A stretch of 64,000 nt of DNA from Flabesymbios commensalis (GCA_964017125.1 OZ024903.1:66653201-66717200); one strand, 5' to 3'. Counted from the first letter of the stretch, positions 23,708 through 37,378 are shown. Numbers and translations are program-made. Notes: generated by a model from the letters alone, not told the origin.

Positions 23708-24807
23708 CCTTTCAGGTCTAAATATTATGTAATGAACCAAATTAAAAAACACAATATTACACAAATGATAAATAAAATTATGACGTCATAATTTACTGTC
23801 TGAACAAGCCACAGCATTATAATAATATTAATGGAGCATTTCTTTGTAAATTGCGTTAGGATAATTGTGTAGAGCCTTTGAAAGTTAAAATATGGTCAAT
23901 AATAATATCACCAATAGGGTCTACTACTCTGTCCAGGCCTATTATAACTCTTTCAGTCCAGAATACTTTTGTGTAAATCTGACTGCTTGGACATAATAGG
24001 GCCTACTTTTCAGTTTTAGTGATTTTTTGTGACGAACAGAGCCTCAGTCTCAGCGGCTCTCAGTCCATTTGTGACGTCATATAAAAGCCGCAGCTCGTGG
24101 GGCTCAAAGAGTTTAAAGGAGCGCGGCATCGCGCTGACTCAACTCACGCCAAAATTTCTCTATCCAGAGCACGGATCCGCTTGTAACATCTTCGGGAGTT
24201 GCAAGTGTAGGCTATACTTGACCTGTTGACACGGGGGTGATCAACAGATAAACCCATAATAAGACAATTAGTGCACATTAAATTCTGAGTGTTCTCTGCG
24301 GATAGACTATAATAATAGGCCCACCCCGCGGGGAAACCGTGTCTCCTAATGATGCTTCAGTTTTTTCACCTATGATTCCGACGTCATGCCACTTAACCTG
24401 GTGAATCTCCTTCTGGATTCGTAGGCCCCTAGAAACTAAGGGTTTTCAGATTACTGGAGATGAATTCATTCTCGTGTTCAGTAAACTTAATTTAATTTAA
24501 ATTTATTCATGGATCAGCTGATATGTCGGTCACGATTGGTATTTAATGATAATCAACCATTCGCAATGCCCAATCCACTGACCGTAGTTGAGTTACCCAT
24601 CCCCATTGCTGGACTCTGAGACACTCATATTAGGATATAGACATACGTAGCTGTTGTTTTAGTCGAAGGTAATTAATACAATTATGTGTTCCTGATTTTC
24701 TTGGCTGACTTCTCATTTTTGTACATCCATGAATTTAAATTGTCCACGTCTTTTCACCATATCAGACCACCAAGGCTAAAATTTTCCGAGCTTCCACAAA
24801 TTTAGCT

Positions 24808-24955
24808 TTAAAGGTGATCTATCACCCCTTATATGGTATGACATGATAGCCAATCACCCCATATAAAGAAACACTTTTGCCCCATCTTATGGCAACTTTC
24901 ATTTATTTGTCGCAAATTTATTCATACTATATAAGGGGTCATAGATCACCTTTAA
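24808..24955. mobile_element. TTAA MITE, 148 bases
   Basis: TTAA on both sides and terminal inverted repeats of about 34 bases: AAAGGTGATCTATCACCCCT and, inverted, AAAGGTGATCTATGACCCCT. Only a few differences, so fairly young. Confidence 0.8.
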
Positions 24956-26800
24956 TATAATATATGGCTATTCTGTTGTTCTTTTCAAAGTTCGTAATAC
25001 TTTATTTGATGAGCGACTATTGTTTTATAGTGATTTTTATTCATATATATATAAAATATGAAATGAAAAACGTCTAATGCGCCTAAATACTCGGCGTTCC
25101 GAGCTCAGAGGCGCAAATAAATTGATCTATTATTTTATAAACTGTTCACTGTGTATTTTACCTTAAACTTGTTTCTATAAATAATTGAATCCTTATTTGA
25201 AATAAGGTGAATACATGCATTTAATGATAATATTAAATAATAATAATAATAATTCAAAACATTTTAAAATGTATTTGCTATAATTTTAAGTAGAAGACTG
25301 ATAGACGACGAATCATTATAGATGGAAGTAAATTTGTTATTTAAAACTGGTCTGGTAATCAGATGTTATAGTACATATATTTTGCTGAACGTAGGCTACT
25401 GCTGCACACAGAGCAGCTGAAGATATGAATTGATCTTAGACAGTGCTCAGAAAATACAAGAAAATAAATTAGTCAATTACAACTCATGTTGACTTCAGTA
25501 AATTTCTATAATTCTACAGGATGTGATTATACAGCTTCAGTTGATTTTTGATCATGAATTCATGGATCTTTGAGCAATATATTTGCAGCATTGAGACAGT
25601 GTTGCCAGTGTCTGTATAATGGAATCATTTGCATAAGCATCATGTCTGTGGAATGTTGCAGACAAATTTATATTTAGCTGTTCTATTTAGTTGTTTTAAT
25701 TGATATTCGAATAGCCATTTTTTAAAGTTTTTATCAAGGGCCTACAATTATGTATTCTTATGTATTCTATGCTAGCTTCCAATTATACACACACTGTATT
25801 TCAGAGATTGCCGTCGCTATGTTTGTTTTTAAATATCATCATTTTCGTTCCTATATTTTACATAATGTTCTCAAGTTTATCTGCACATTATTGTGCTCGA
25901 AATATCCGACATATTTTCAGAGCAGTTATATCGAGTGAAAACAAAATGTAATAAACAACACTGAAACAGTCACTCATGATGTTTAAAAATGTCAACTTAT
26001 ATAAATATAAATCATCAAGTAATAGTCATCAGAAATTATAATTTATAATTTAAATTTTTATAAAATATTTTTTCTAGAAAACCTCATTTTGAAAATTTAT
26101 TTATCATAATCTCATAAATAAAACGTCATATCTCAATGACCTGTACACCATGTACATTTTGAAGTTGATACATATGCAGTGTAATATTTTGTGAAATAAT
26201 ATAGTAATTTGACAATAATAAATTATAATATTATATAATATTATAATTTACAATAATCATTATAAATATAATATCATTATAATTAATCTTAGATCACTTT
26301 CCGCTGTATTTGACAACATTAAAACACATCTAGTTGAAAACAATACAAACTAAATACCAAATCGGTGTTGCTTGCGACTTAGGGTGTTTTCTAAATGACA
26401 TAAGGGCAATTGCACCATACTTGGTCAGTTTTACTATATTGATACAGTTATGCTGATGTTATTTTCTTACTCTCATATCACTATGGGGAACTTTTTATAT
26501 GTAAAGTGATGTAATAGATAATTTGGCATGTTTGGTGTAGGAAAATATAAGATTTGGTTGAATAAAAATTATGATATGCAAGTCTAAATTGTTTTTTTTC
26601 TATGTCATGTTTTATTTATACTTGACAAAATTGAAAAGTATTTTGTCAAATATAGATAGATATATAATTATTATGCATACAATCTAGTGTACATATATAT
26701 ATATACCTCAAATCAATGTTACGAATGTCGCTCGCTGAAGGTGTCTATTTCTAAAAAGGGGGGATGGGGTAATTACTTCATTCTCAATCGATTTTATTTT
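24956..26800. other. Very AT-rich spacer with no recognisable feature
   Basis: Contains TA and AAT runs (for example 26215-26285) but no gene or defined repeat that I can support. Confidence 0.5.
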
Positions 26801-27144
26801 ATTGATATAACTATTTTGTTGTTACATTCTTTCTCCCATATAATGTAGGAGTTTGTAAGGTGTAGATATATATGAGTTGATGTTCATAGTAAAGTTACGG
26901 ACGATTTGTGTATGTTCAAGATTGAAAACAATATGTGGATTTTCGTTCATAAAAATGATGATTACGTTAGCTTTGTGTGGCTTTAACCCTATAAATATAC
27001 TTGAAATGGTTTTTATTATGTATCTCATTCTTTTTCAGTGTATTAAGAGAGTCCATTGCCACCGCCCAAATAAACACTGGATATTTCCGCAACGCTGACT
27101 CAACGATGGCCTGGTATCTCCGGCGCTGACTCCACATTAAAAAG

Positions 27145-27196
27145 TAATACGTAAGTAGTATTACGTAAGGGTGAAAATAGTATTACGTAAGGGTGA
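27145..27196. repeat. Short tandem repeat AGTATTACGTAAGGGTGAA
   Basis: Two full units and a related partial one upstream, each with the palindrome TTACGTAA. Confidence 0.6.
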
Positions 27197-27232
27197 ATTG
27201 GGCTACGCCAATAATATTTGTGATAACTAAAC

Positions 27233-27290
27233 GATGTTTTAGCTTTCACGGCTGAGTATAAGTTACTCAGTCGTGAAAGCTAAAACACTA
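27233..27290. repeat. Near-perfect 23-base-stem hairpin
   Basis: GTTTTAGCTTTCACGGCTGA faces TCAGTCGTGAAAGCTAAAAC around a short loop. It could be a foldback repeat or, less likely, a small-RNA precursor. Confidence 0.55.
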
Positions 27291-28974
27291 AGCACCATAA
27301 AAAGTTACATTCCACAACAACAACTATAGGCCTAAATACGGCAGACTTTTTTTTCACGAAAAGCCCCAAAATCTGAAATTCACGAACAGAGAGCTTGCTA
27401 GTATGTAAATTCAGAACGCGATTTTTTTCTTAATCCGCCCCTGGCCTTACTTTGGTTTGCTCTCCGTTTGCTTATAAGCGGGGACATTAAATTTAAGTTA
27501 GTACTAGGTGGGCCTAGAAGTCATATCGAAGGAGTGTTATTTAATAAACAGACAAAGGAACAAATTGCTTACTTCAAATTTCTTTTTAAATTTCTTTGTC
27601 AAACTTAAAATTGGCAACATATTGTATTACAGAACCAAGCTCTGATATATCTGATGCTGATAATTATATTTCACTGCATGAGCGAGGTGCTGGAGTATAA
27701 ATTGCCATCCATAACAGCACGAACTTTATATACAGGACAGACAACTTCGCACGCCGCCATCTATCAAAATCTTATCAGAATTGGGATCCCCTCTCCATAT
27801 CCCGCAAGTAGGATTTTTATGACCCTCTTTCTCTCATTATCATTAGCCCCGACCCCTGATAGCCGAGCTTATTTACGATGATGCATGCTGGGACGAATTT
27901 CACGGCCCAGTTTCCAAGCAAGGAAACCGGGTTGACCTGATCATCTATATGTCTGCCCAGATACAAAACTCACTTGCTGTGGTACACAGGCACTTTGAGG
28001 CTGTTCCGATTGTCCACGTGCTATGCTTCAAAATGGCGTTTGAATTGTGAAAATCGTATAATTTTCTACCATTTTACACCACAAATACGAATTGTTCATG
28101 TATTTTTCGAATTTAATCATACTTATAAAATATCACTTTTGTTAAATACCGGATTGTGGTAACGGTACGCTGAATATAGATGGGCTTTAGTGCAGTTTTA
28201 GTTTTAGTGATCCGTTAATCGTTAACAGCATCTGATTTTTCTAATCAGAGTTTAAAAGTGCGTTGTTTCAATCTAATAATTACTATTTTGCCATATATGA
28301 CATATTTAATATGGCTACTTTGCCCGACTGCGTGAAATCCAGTCTAGGTGAATAATCTTACCATATTCATATATTGTTATTCAAATGAATATACTATTAT
28401 TTAATCATTTCAACCCTTTGCATGTTGCAAATGCTGAAATAAAAATTTCCATCCCCACTTACCGTGAATCAGTATTCCTGAATCAATGCTACAATTCATA
28501 TGTTGCTGTGGATTAAACTTATCTTAATATCCTCAAATTACATGTATTAGACAAAATACATGAAAATAACATGACTAAAGAAATAATAGATTTCACAGTT
28601 TTTTTAATAAAGATCTATAAGCCTCAGCACCCTTAATGTTCACTTGATTTAAATAAAATACCTCAGTAATAATTTTGACATCCAGGCCATTCTACAAAAA
28701 AACCCAGCATGTTTCAACGTGTCCTATTTCAAGATAAATGTCTAAAGTTTTCCCTTTTTTTTAAATTCATGCTGCGGTTGGAACAATAAATCCCATTGAG
28801 ACGACCGTGATGTACTAGCTGGTTGCGCGAGATTTTAACAAGTAATGCCTTGTCAGTGGCGCGGAATTTGATTAAATCTGTGGTCAGATAAGCTTCAATT
28901 AAAAACCGATCGTAAATAAGCTCGGGTTTGCCTGTCCTTCTATATAAAGTTCTTGATAACAGTATACGGTCACT

Positions 28975-29203
28975 CAGAGAAGGGGACGTGGCGCAATGGA
29001 TAGATCGCCTGACTGCGTCGCCAATCATGCATGCGACCCGGGTTCGAACCCCACTGATCCTGTGTGGGATTTTCAGAGAAATATCCTTGTTTCTCCCTTG
29101 TCAATGTGACAGGCCATCACGTTAATGGCCTCGTCGAGATAAGGTTGAGAACAGTGTATCGACATTATTTTCGCGCAGGGCCCCGCGCTGCGCGCTCCTC
29201 ACC
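28975..29203 (+). mobile_element. tRNA-derived SINE with intact target-site duplication
   Basis: The 5' part is tRNA-like, with an A box TGGCGCAATGG at 28989-28999 and a B box GGTTCGAACCC at 29041-29051. A non-tRNA body follows. It is flanked on both sides by ATACGGTCACT (28964-28974 and 29204-29214). Not a working tRNA: the acceptor arms do not pair and no 3' tRNA end is present. Confidence 0.8.
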
Positions 29204-29228
29204 ATACGGTCACTGCGACTTGTACCGG

Positions 29229-29488
29229 TTAACCCTTAGCACACTGATGTCGACTACAGTAAACATTCTGTGTTTACAGTAGTCGACATAAGCACCATAT
29301 AAGCACCTATATGATCAGTTGTTAAAAATAAAATATGCCTTCAATCTTTAAACACAAATATATGAAGGGACTTAAAATTAACAAATAACACAAATTTTTA
29401 GTCACTTGAAGTTGTGGATCGCGGGAGCGAGACACAACTTCAAGTGACTGAAAATTTAAATTGAAAAACTCAGTGCTCTAAGGGTTAA
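29229..29488. mobile_element. TTAA MITE, family D copy 1
   Basis: TTAACCCTTAGCACACTGAT to AGTGCTCTAAGGGTTAA. Hairpin at 29396-29453 with arms TCACTTGAAGTTGTG and inverse around GATCGCGGGAGCGAGA. Confidence 0.8.
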
Positions 29489-29899
29489 TTCCGCTGGTGC
29501 CAAGAATATACATGCGTAAAAAATATAATTTTCTTCAATGTCTGTATAAACAGATTTTGGATTTCAAAACACGACTCTTTACGTTTGATAGCGAACAAAT
29601 AACCATACAGTTTCATGTTCATGATACTTCTAAGTGAACTTCTTGTTACATTGGCTTCCTGTGAAATTTCCTGTGAAATCATTTTAAAATATACACTATA
29701 ACTTTCAGAACCGTAAAAGATAACCAAACATCTCGCTGACTTACTCTGGACAATGAAATGCTTAAAAAATCTACACTCCACAAATTCAAATATATATGGG
29801 TCATTTTGCTTCACTGGACCATAATATTTATATTGCGGTGGACTCCACTCATGTGGACGTTGACCATGATGAGCATGCGGGTGTACCACAATGTTTACT
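29489..29899 (-). other. Open frame of about 134 codons, unrecognised
   Basis: Reads HPHAHHGQRPHEWSPPQYKY and later FVECRFFKHFIVQSKSARCL. It has no ATG until the second half, and its stop codon falls at the TTAA edge of the neighbouring MITE (29485-29488). It could be an old exon or chance. No domain recognised. Confidence 0.2.
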
Positions 29900-30054
29900 C
29901 AGCGAATCATGATGGTTGATTGATTTAGATAAGTTGACACACATTATTATAAGCACAATGATTTATTAGAATATCAATACAATGACTGACCATACTGTTG
30001 TATACAAGGCTGGCAACAAAATCACCAGATATTTGTTCCTCAGTAAACTTTAGC

Positions 30055-30352
30055 TCATATCAGCCATTTGATTCCAATAGCCGAAGTGGGAGCCCTGTTT
30101 TCACAAATAACAACTGCTGGTGCTGTACAATAATTTAAGTTACAAGGAATCATGTTGAAGCACGCGTTGCAACCACAAATTTTCCATACAAAATGAGAAG
30201 CGCTATTTCCTGGCATTAGATGTTCATAGACGTTTACAATAAGACTAAGAGGATACTGGGGCAGACTGCCAGCACACACTAAACCTTCATCGCCAGGACA
30301 TACACACAGTACACAAGAAAAGGAAAACTCGCATCCAAAGCAAGTCAGAAAA
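30055..30352 (-). CDS. Candidate terminal exon of an unknown cysteine-rich protein
   Basis: An acceptor-like GTACAG at 30353-30358 opens about 99 codons ending KWLI and TGA. There are twelve cysteines, e.g. CFGCEFSFSCVLCVC and ICGCNACFNMIPCNLNYC. An AATAAA lies about 90 bases past the stop (29962-29967). I recognise no family and see no upstream exon. The cysteine content is far above chance, but the frame length alone is not. Confidence 0.3.
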
Positions 30353-31856
30353 CTGTACTATCAGTTAAATTACAAAATCCATACTTTGTGTTTGTAGCAT
30401 AATATACTTTGATTATTTTACCAAATTACAATTCGCTAGAGAAAGCGTATGCATTTTTCTTAATTTGGCACTTGATTGTGTTTTATATTGTGTTCCCCCC
30501 CCCCCCCCTGTTTTCCCAGCATGCTAATATCCTGAATGATTCACCATGGTAACAGCAAATATTGGAAATTATAACGAAAGTTAACCACATTTAACATTAA
30601 ATTCCAACATCACGTATAACCTTTTGAGAATATAATTATTGTACTAAAATTTAGGATTGAATGATTTTTAATCAAAAAAGCTTATGGGTCGAATTGCCCA
30701 ACAATCTAGATATAAGGAAAATACTATTATCTACATAATTGATAGTAGAGAATAGTAATGCAACAAATCTTTAAAATAACAGAGTAGACACTTCCAGCTT
30801 AAAATATTCTTTCGTTTTTGTACAAGAAGAGTGCAAGCTGAGAAATTAGCTAAATTAAAGTATTTGAATTATTTTTTGTTTGGAAAGATCTATACATTTT
30901 CGCAGATAAGACACATAATTGTTTCTGTTGTTATACAGTTGTGATCACCAACATTGAACAGGAGATTTAGCAAATATAAAATGCCAGAAAACTCAATTCT
31001 TTGTATTGATGTGAATATCTACGCATACCAAACATACGGTGGACATGATTGCATCATCATAGTAAATGATTAGATATTAAACAGGGTACATCACAGTACA
31101 TAACACTACACAACAACTTGGTTCAAAACTGGACTCACAACAAAAACACGGTCAGTTTTAAATGGTTGCTTCAGTTATTGATGACAACAGTTACATTTCA
31201 TTCACTTAAATTTGTAATTCAACCTTTGAGTGTATATCAACCAAAACCTGTCATTACCAACCTTATCTAAATAAAACTTTTCAGATTAATAATATCCCCT
31301 ATCAATATTGAATAAAATATAATTTCTGGAAAATACATTCAAAAAATTAATTTTCATTGGAAACGAATTGAAAAAGATAGTAGATGTTATAAATTTGATT
31401 TTCTTGATTGTTGACTAACAGCAAATGCCTGTCTATATATTAATAAGATTGAATAAATGTAATATAATCATACCTGAAAACAACTCAATCAGTAATCATT
31501 AGAGAGGAATTTGATGCTAAATTGTAATCGGGGAGATTGTCATACCTGATGTTCTGATGATTATTGTGTCATTCATCTTTGTACAGGATAGAATGTAATA
31601 TTGTTGGATAGAATGTAATATTGATAGAATAGATAAACACAGTCTTGAATATATTGAGTGGGAGAGGTTCACTGTACAGCCCAATTATCTTATGTCTCCC
31701 AGCACTGGTCGTCCCACATTCACACCACACTATGGGCTTATCACAACAACTTTTGGAAAATAGTAACAAATATTTTTTTCATTTTGCATAATAAACATGC
31801 AGAAGAAAAAGTATCCACCAGCCAAGTAAACCAGTTTTTATTAAGCAACCTGCTGA

Positions 31857-31959
31857 CCCAGCAAATACAAAACATTTGTATAACATTTGTACAACGTTGG
31901 ACCAACGTCGAAGGTCTAACATTGTACAAATATTATACAAATGTTTTGTGCTTACTGGG
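31857..31959. mobile_element. Palindromic MITE, family A copy 5
   Basis: CCCAGCAAATACAAAACATT to TTTTGTGCTTACTGGG with centre TTGGACCAACGTCGAAGG. Confidence 0.78.
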
Positions 31960-32906
31960 AGTGCAGGATAAAACCACCAGGATGGCGGGCTTTACTTGGT
32001 TAATGTCGACAATTTCTATGATAACACCACGGCACACACATCTAGTCTACCAAATCTGTAGTCTATTATCTGACTGCCACACACACACACATACCAGTCA
32101 TCGGGACATTCACACAAATCATCTAATGCACAATCATACATCATTTTCCTAGCAAATAATATTCCTCTGTCAGCTTTAAACACTATGTATGAGATCCAAT
32201 CTCTTGGTCATTTATATTTCACATCTGGTGGATTGAAACTGGCAAAGTCAAACGGAATCACCTCATAAATCTAAATTAATTCACTTTTTCAACAGAAAGG
32301 ATAAGATTCAACCTGCTGGGGATTAGATGGTTAGGGTTCGACCTTGATCTTAAGCTTGTAATTGGTCAGGAACATGATCCCAACTAATCAAATGCTTGCT
32401 ATCCAAGTCAAACTACATGTAGTGAATAACACCATGTCAGATACTTCTTATGTATACTTTCCAATACATAAATTATCTCTGCCTGCAAACAGATGTTTCT
32501 AGAAGCTGGCTAGTGGTCTTACTCCCACAACTAAGATATGATAAACTTCACACATATAACAACTGTCTGAAATTATATATTAACGACTGAGGCTCTACCA
32601 CGTCTATAGATGTTTTTGAACACTATTATTGGCACAACAGTAACATTTCAGAAGGTTTAATATTCATCAATCAGGAATATTGTGGGTCTTGGTAGCCAGA
32701 AACAACTTTAAAAAGTTGAGAATCTAAAATATTAAATTAGGTAAATGAGGAGACAACATTTAAATTTAAACTAGTTTAGACATTTCTAAATATTTCTCAA
32801 TTTTAGATTAATGCATAAGCCAGCAGCACAAAATAATCATTGATTATTGCATTGTCATGAGATTATTCACATGAGACTATTTATAGAGTTAGGAGGATCA
32901 TCTACA

Positions 32907-32985
32907 ATGCTAAACCAATGTTGATGTAAGGTTGGGCCAGCGTCACAGATGCTGGGCCAACATTACATCAACATTGGATTAGCAT
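32907..32985. mobile_element. Palindromic MITE, family A core, copy 6
   Basis: Arms ATGCTAAACCAATGTTGATG and inverse around GGGCCAGCGTCACAGATGCT. It shares the family core but ends in ATGCTAA instead of CCCAGCAAAC. Confidence 0.65.
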
Positions 32986-34145
32986 ATAGGTGAAGCTTAG
33001 GGAGACTAAACTCAGCCATGTAATGTATGCATGGAGGAAGCTTCAAACTCTAACCTATTATATCGGGGTATGTATGAATAAGGTGTCAAACCGTGACCTC
33101 AGACATGGGTATTATATGTATGGGTGAGGCTCCAGATGGTAACCTCAGACATGTATTTATAGCAGTCAGAGGACAAACACCGTTATTATTATGAGGAATA
33201 ATATTATGTACAGTCTATATATATTTACATATATACTTATCAATAATAATATAAATGACTTTGTTACTCACTGTACAAAATGGTGTCAAATGCCAAACAT
33301 ATAGCTCCGGATCTACATAATAGGTAAATATTGTAAGGAAAAAAGCAATTAATACAAAGAGATTGATAAACAAAATATTGACATCCATTTAATACATTGG
33401 TTTTGTTATTATAAGGTTATTATGAATTATATGGACAAAATAAAGCAAAATTGCGGACTAAGCAGCGTACAGATAACGAATGACGTGAACGATGTGAGAA
33501 TGCCTGTACATGTATAAAATGTCATAGAAATGACATTTAAAGTAGGTAAAGCAATTGCTCAGATTTACACTACAACTATTTGTTCTTTTGTTCATTGGAG
33601 TTGCCCCACCTTTAAAATTGAAGCACATTGCCCACATGTAGACTATACATCTAAGATTATAACAAATGTCCAGTTTGTTTTAATAAAAAAAAATCTGCTT
33701 GCACTATGCACAAATTTATAACTTTGTCACTATTTATCTTGTTTCTACTGGCGATGAGAAAATATGTTCAGCAACAAAATATAGATACAGCATTATTTGC
33801 AAGCTTTCACAGACTTCAGTTCCATTGCAAATTAAAATTTAAAAAACGCATTTGTAGTCTTTCTTTTCCAGCAACAACATCAAATGAACAAAGAATCAAA
33901 AGGTTGTGAGCTAAGTGCAAAATGATTCACGAGCCGCAGATGATCGTCGAGAAGATTTGAAAAAGTACAAAAAAGTTTTGACACGTTTACTTATAGGTTG
34001 TAAACGAGGAAAACATATGAAACATGTTTTGTAATTCTGCAGTGATATTAGATGTGATTGAAGTAAACTAGAGACAGATGTGTATGATGTGTGTAATCAG
34101 GTGAGATTAGTAATAGCAGCAAAAGACAGTATGTTTACTTGTAAA
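32986..34145. other. Spacer with no recognisable feature
   Basis: AT-rich, no gene or repeat that I can support. Confidence 0.5.
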
Positions 34146-34192
34146 ACAAGCAGATACTGCCTTTTGGCTTTGCACGGCAGAGCTGATGAGTC
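34146..34192. repeat. Hairpin repeat, family J copy 2 (half)
   Basis: AAGCAGATACTGCCTTTTGG then CTTTGCACGGCAGAGC. Confidence 0.5.
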
Positions 34193-36096
34193 ACATCAGT
34201 TGGCAGCATTATCAGGTATATGTACAACATGACCACTTCATGTTGTATAATAATTAGTTAATAAGTTATAAGCTCTGCAAATACTAGTTACATTCTAAAT
34301 CACCAGAAAAAAATAAGCTAGAGAATGCTCGCTAAGAACACGTCTACTGACACATGACTGACAGCTGTTAGATATCATTAGCTTAGGTGCTGTATTAGGC
34401 AAATTCTAATGTTAGCGCCATCAAAATTATTCTCGTTGAATAACTATATTATATTCACATGTCTAATTATACAAACCTATTGAGATTGATTAGAAATATC
34501 TTGCTATTTGTGCCATTTTGTCATGTGTTTATAATTACAATAAGTGTTTAGTATTTATGTGAGTAGTAGAAAATGGTAAGCAGACATTGAATACTACTCT
34601 TCAAATAAAATACATTTTTGTATGTACCGGTATATATGCAACACAGTCTAACTACAACATCGCATGAGAAAGCAATACAATGCTTCAAGTATGCCTCATA
34701 CTTTTAATGGTAGCATTTTAATTATTAGACAGTGGAGTAATATTGAAAAACATCTGTGATTGAATGATTGAATGAATGAATATCCATTAATTTAAGATAA
34801 TTTGTTCACAAAAAATTCATGTGCCTAACATTTGTGACTAGTGAAGTGACGCACAAAAGCATATTATGAACTGTAGTCAATATCGCCTATCATCTGAATT
34901 TCATAGGGAGTACAGAACAATAAGTTGACCTTTTTAATTCTCAATAAAAGAAATATGGCTGAACGCAAACCATATAAAAAAACTATTACACATGATCTTT
35001 CTATTGACGAAAATTTAATACTTAGTAGAATCTCAAATGCCTAATTACAAACTATGACTTATTGAGGTGAGCGAGTACAGATAAATAGTTTTTTTTCATA
35101 TCAAACTTAACAAATATTGTGTTCATTTCCATTAAATTGTTTGTTGAACTTTTGAGAGCTATAATAAAACACGTGGAGAAATTGAGTGAAAGTAACAATG
35201 CCAACAGTCATTATCACTAGTAGTACATTATAACTGAAGATAAAAGGATTCTCATCCAGGACGTAATTGGTTCTTTAGATATTTTGCAGATTGCATGTAA
35301 CTACATGTAAAAGACATTCAGAATCTGCCACGGTAATGATTACAGCACAAAACGCAGTTAGGGCACACTTGAATTTCTTTAGAACTGATAAATCAGTACT
35401 TGCTAATAACAGTGCGAAGTTGATTTATTTAATACAGCTTATGAAGTACTGTACGAGACACCAACCCTAAATGCAAACAATAAGGAAAGACACATTAACA
35501 ATATCATTAAAGAGGGCTATTTAGTGAATTATTGACTCACAAGTCGAGGATGTAGCTTACATGTACATGAGCAATGAAAACCAAACAAGTGATATTCTGG
35601 AGTTAGTTAAAATATATTATAGCAAAATACTTTAGAACTTATATTTCACAATGTTCACAGGAACAAAACAAACAGCTTTCCAAAATGCTTTTGAAATTGT
35701 TCACAAATGATTTATATATTCCACTAGCGCAATTGAGTCAGTAACACTGAAGATGTCATCTGAATCAGGAAAACATAATAAAGACACAAGTGTGGTAAGT
35801 CTTCACTAAAAAAACTATTATTTCGAAGTTTAATGCAAAGAGGTATTATATGTCTTCAAATGAATCAAAATGTTCAATCTCTGTTAGTAAGCTCTACATT
35901 TTACTCTCAGCAGTAAATGATAAAAGCAACTGTAGTCAATAAACAACAAAAGGATGAGCGGACAAAATAACCTGACTGTAATCAATTATATATTTACAAA
36001 CTGAGTCAGGTACAAGTGGCAACAATGTACAGGTGTATATTTATCACGAATGAATTCTGCCTAAGTCATCAATACTGTAAATTCTGTTATGGTCTA
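34193..36096. other. Spacer with no recognisable feature
   Basis: AT-rich; no supported gene, RNA or repeat. Confidence 0.5.
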
Positions 36097-36205
36097 CCCA
36101 GCAAACATGGGGTAATTACCCGATGATGATTTGATGTTGGGCCAGCGTCGTAGATGGTGGACCAACATCAAACCTACATCGGGCCAGTGCCCCATGTTTG
36201 CTGGG
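36097..36205. mobile_element. Palindromic MITE, family A copy 7
   Basis: CCCAGCAAACATGGGGTAAT to GCCCCATGTTTGCTGGG with TA on each side (36095-36096, 36206-36207). Centre GGGCCAGCGTCGTAGATGG. Confidence 0.85.
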
Positions 36206-37203
36206 TATTCACTCAATGGCTGGCCACGCTTAGAGCTGATAAAACAGATGTGAAGCCAGATTAGACATAACTGTAAATGAATCACATACACTGTGGTAAA
36301 CAGGTAGAAAATTAACAAACACCTATTGCCACATGTCTACTTTGTTTAAATAAACGTCTTTTTATTCATATGAACTTGGAAATGTGTGTTAGCAATTCCA
36401 CTTTCAAATGGATAACAAATAAGACTTACGACTACAAAGTACAAAATCTTCTATCTACAGAAGTCTCGGATACATACAATATTGCTCTAACATATTTGAT
36501 CAAGGTGTTTGTTACTGTTTATGTAAGCTATTTTTAACAGATGCTAAAAACACAGATTAAAGATTATTTTAGAGTTTCTATCAAAGGCTGACATGTATTT
36601 GTCATAAATTTGGTGAGATTTACTGTAATGTGTATGATTGTCAAGGACACATTAATCACAATTAATCAAACAATGTATATGACTGTTTTAATACATCATG
36701 TACAATCTCCAACATGCCCATGATAGAAAAAATAGCATTGGATTTATTTTATTTTACACCAACTAGACTATATGACACCAATTTTTAATGGTCACTTTTG
36801 AACAAATGTCCTTATTGACAAATGTGTACTAAGGATTATATTTCATATAGTCTATACTTGTTCAGTAAAGCATTAAGTCCTACTGGGATCTAAAATCGTT
36901 TTGAAACACTTAGTATGACAGCATAATTTTTTGGCAATGTGAATGTGAATTGTCAATGTGAATTTTATTAACAATTTCAAAAATGCCCACATGAAAATGT
37001 GGACTGAGTTAGCAAGACAGGGCTTAAATGATGGTGTGTAAATTCTGTAGATACAAGGTGTTGTACTGCTACTGTGGTAATCATAATTTAGTCAGTTCAC
37101 AGAAAACTCTTGTTATTTCTATCCACCAGATTGTGGATGAGTGGAGAGGGACTTTCTGAGTTCAGCTGTTTCCAGCAGCAAGAGTTCTATATTATATCAC
37201 ACG

Positions 37204-37293
37204 GTTACTACTCTGCTCTGCAAAGCCAAAAGGCCGTATCTGCTTACTTGTAAATTAAGCAGATACTGCTTTCTAGCTTAGCTCTGTTACTAC
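37204..37293. repeat. Hairpin repeat, family J copy 3 (full)
   Basis: TACTACTCTGCTCTGCAAAG facing GCTTAGCTCTGTTACTA, joined by ATCTGCTTACTTGTAAATTA then AGCAGAT. It lies within 90 bases of the DIP2 stop, in the 3' UTR side. Confidence 0.55.
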
Positions 37294-37378
37294 TGGTACA
37301 TCCTGTGGTCAATTGTCACTGTAATATATTCTGAGCGGTAGTACACGTCAGAAATCAGTCTGTCACACCTGCCACAGG

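Noticed and set aside
28979-29060. A tRNA gene, suggested by A and B boxes
   Set aside because: The acceptor stem does not pair, there is no proper 3' end, and a longer non-tRNA body plus target-site duplications make it a SINE.
28729-29125. Open frames on both strands around 28.7-29.1 kb
   Set aside because: They lie across the tRNA-derived SINE and its flank and resemble no protein.
31658-32152. 164-codon open frame, the longest in the window
   Set aside because: It runs through a family A palindrome and a short CA-rich stretch; no domain, no conserved pattern.
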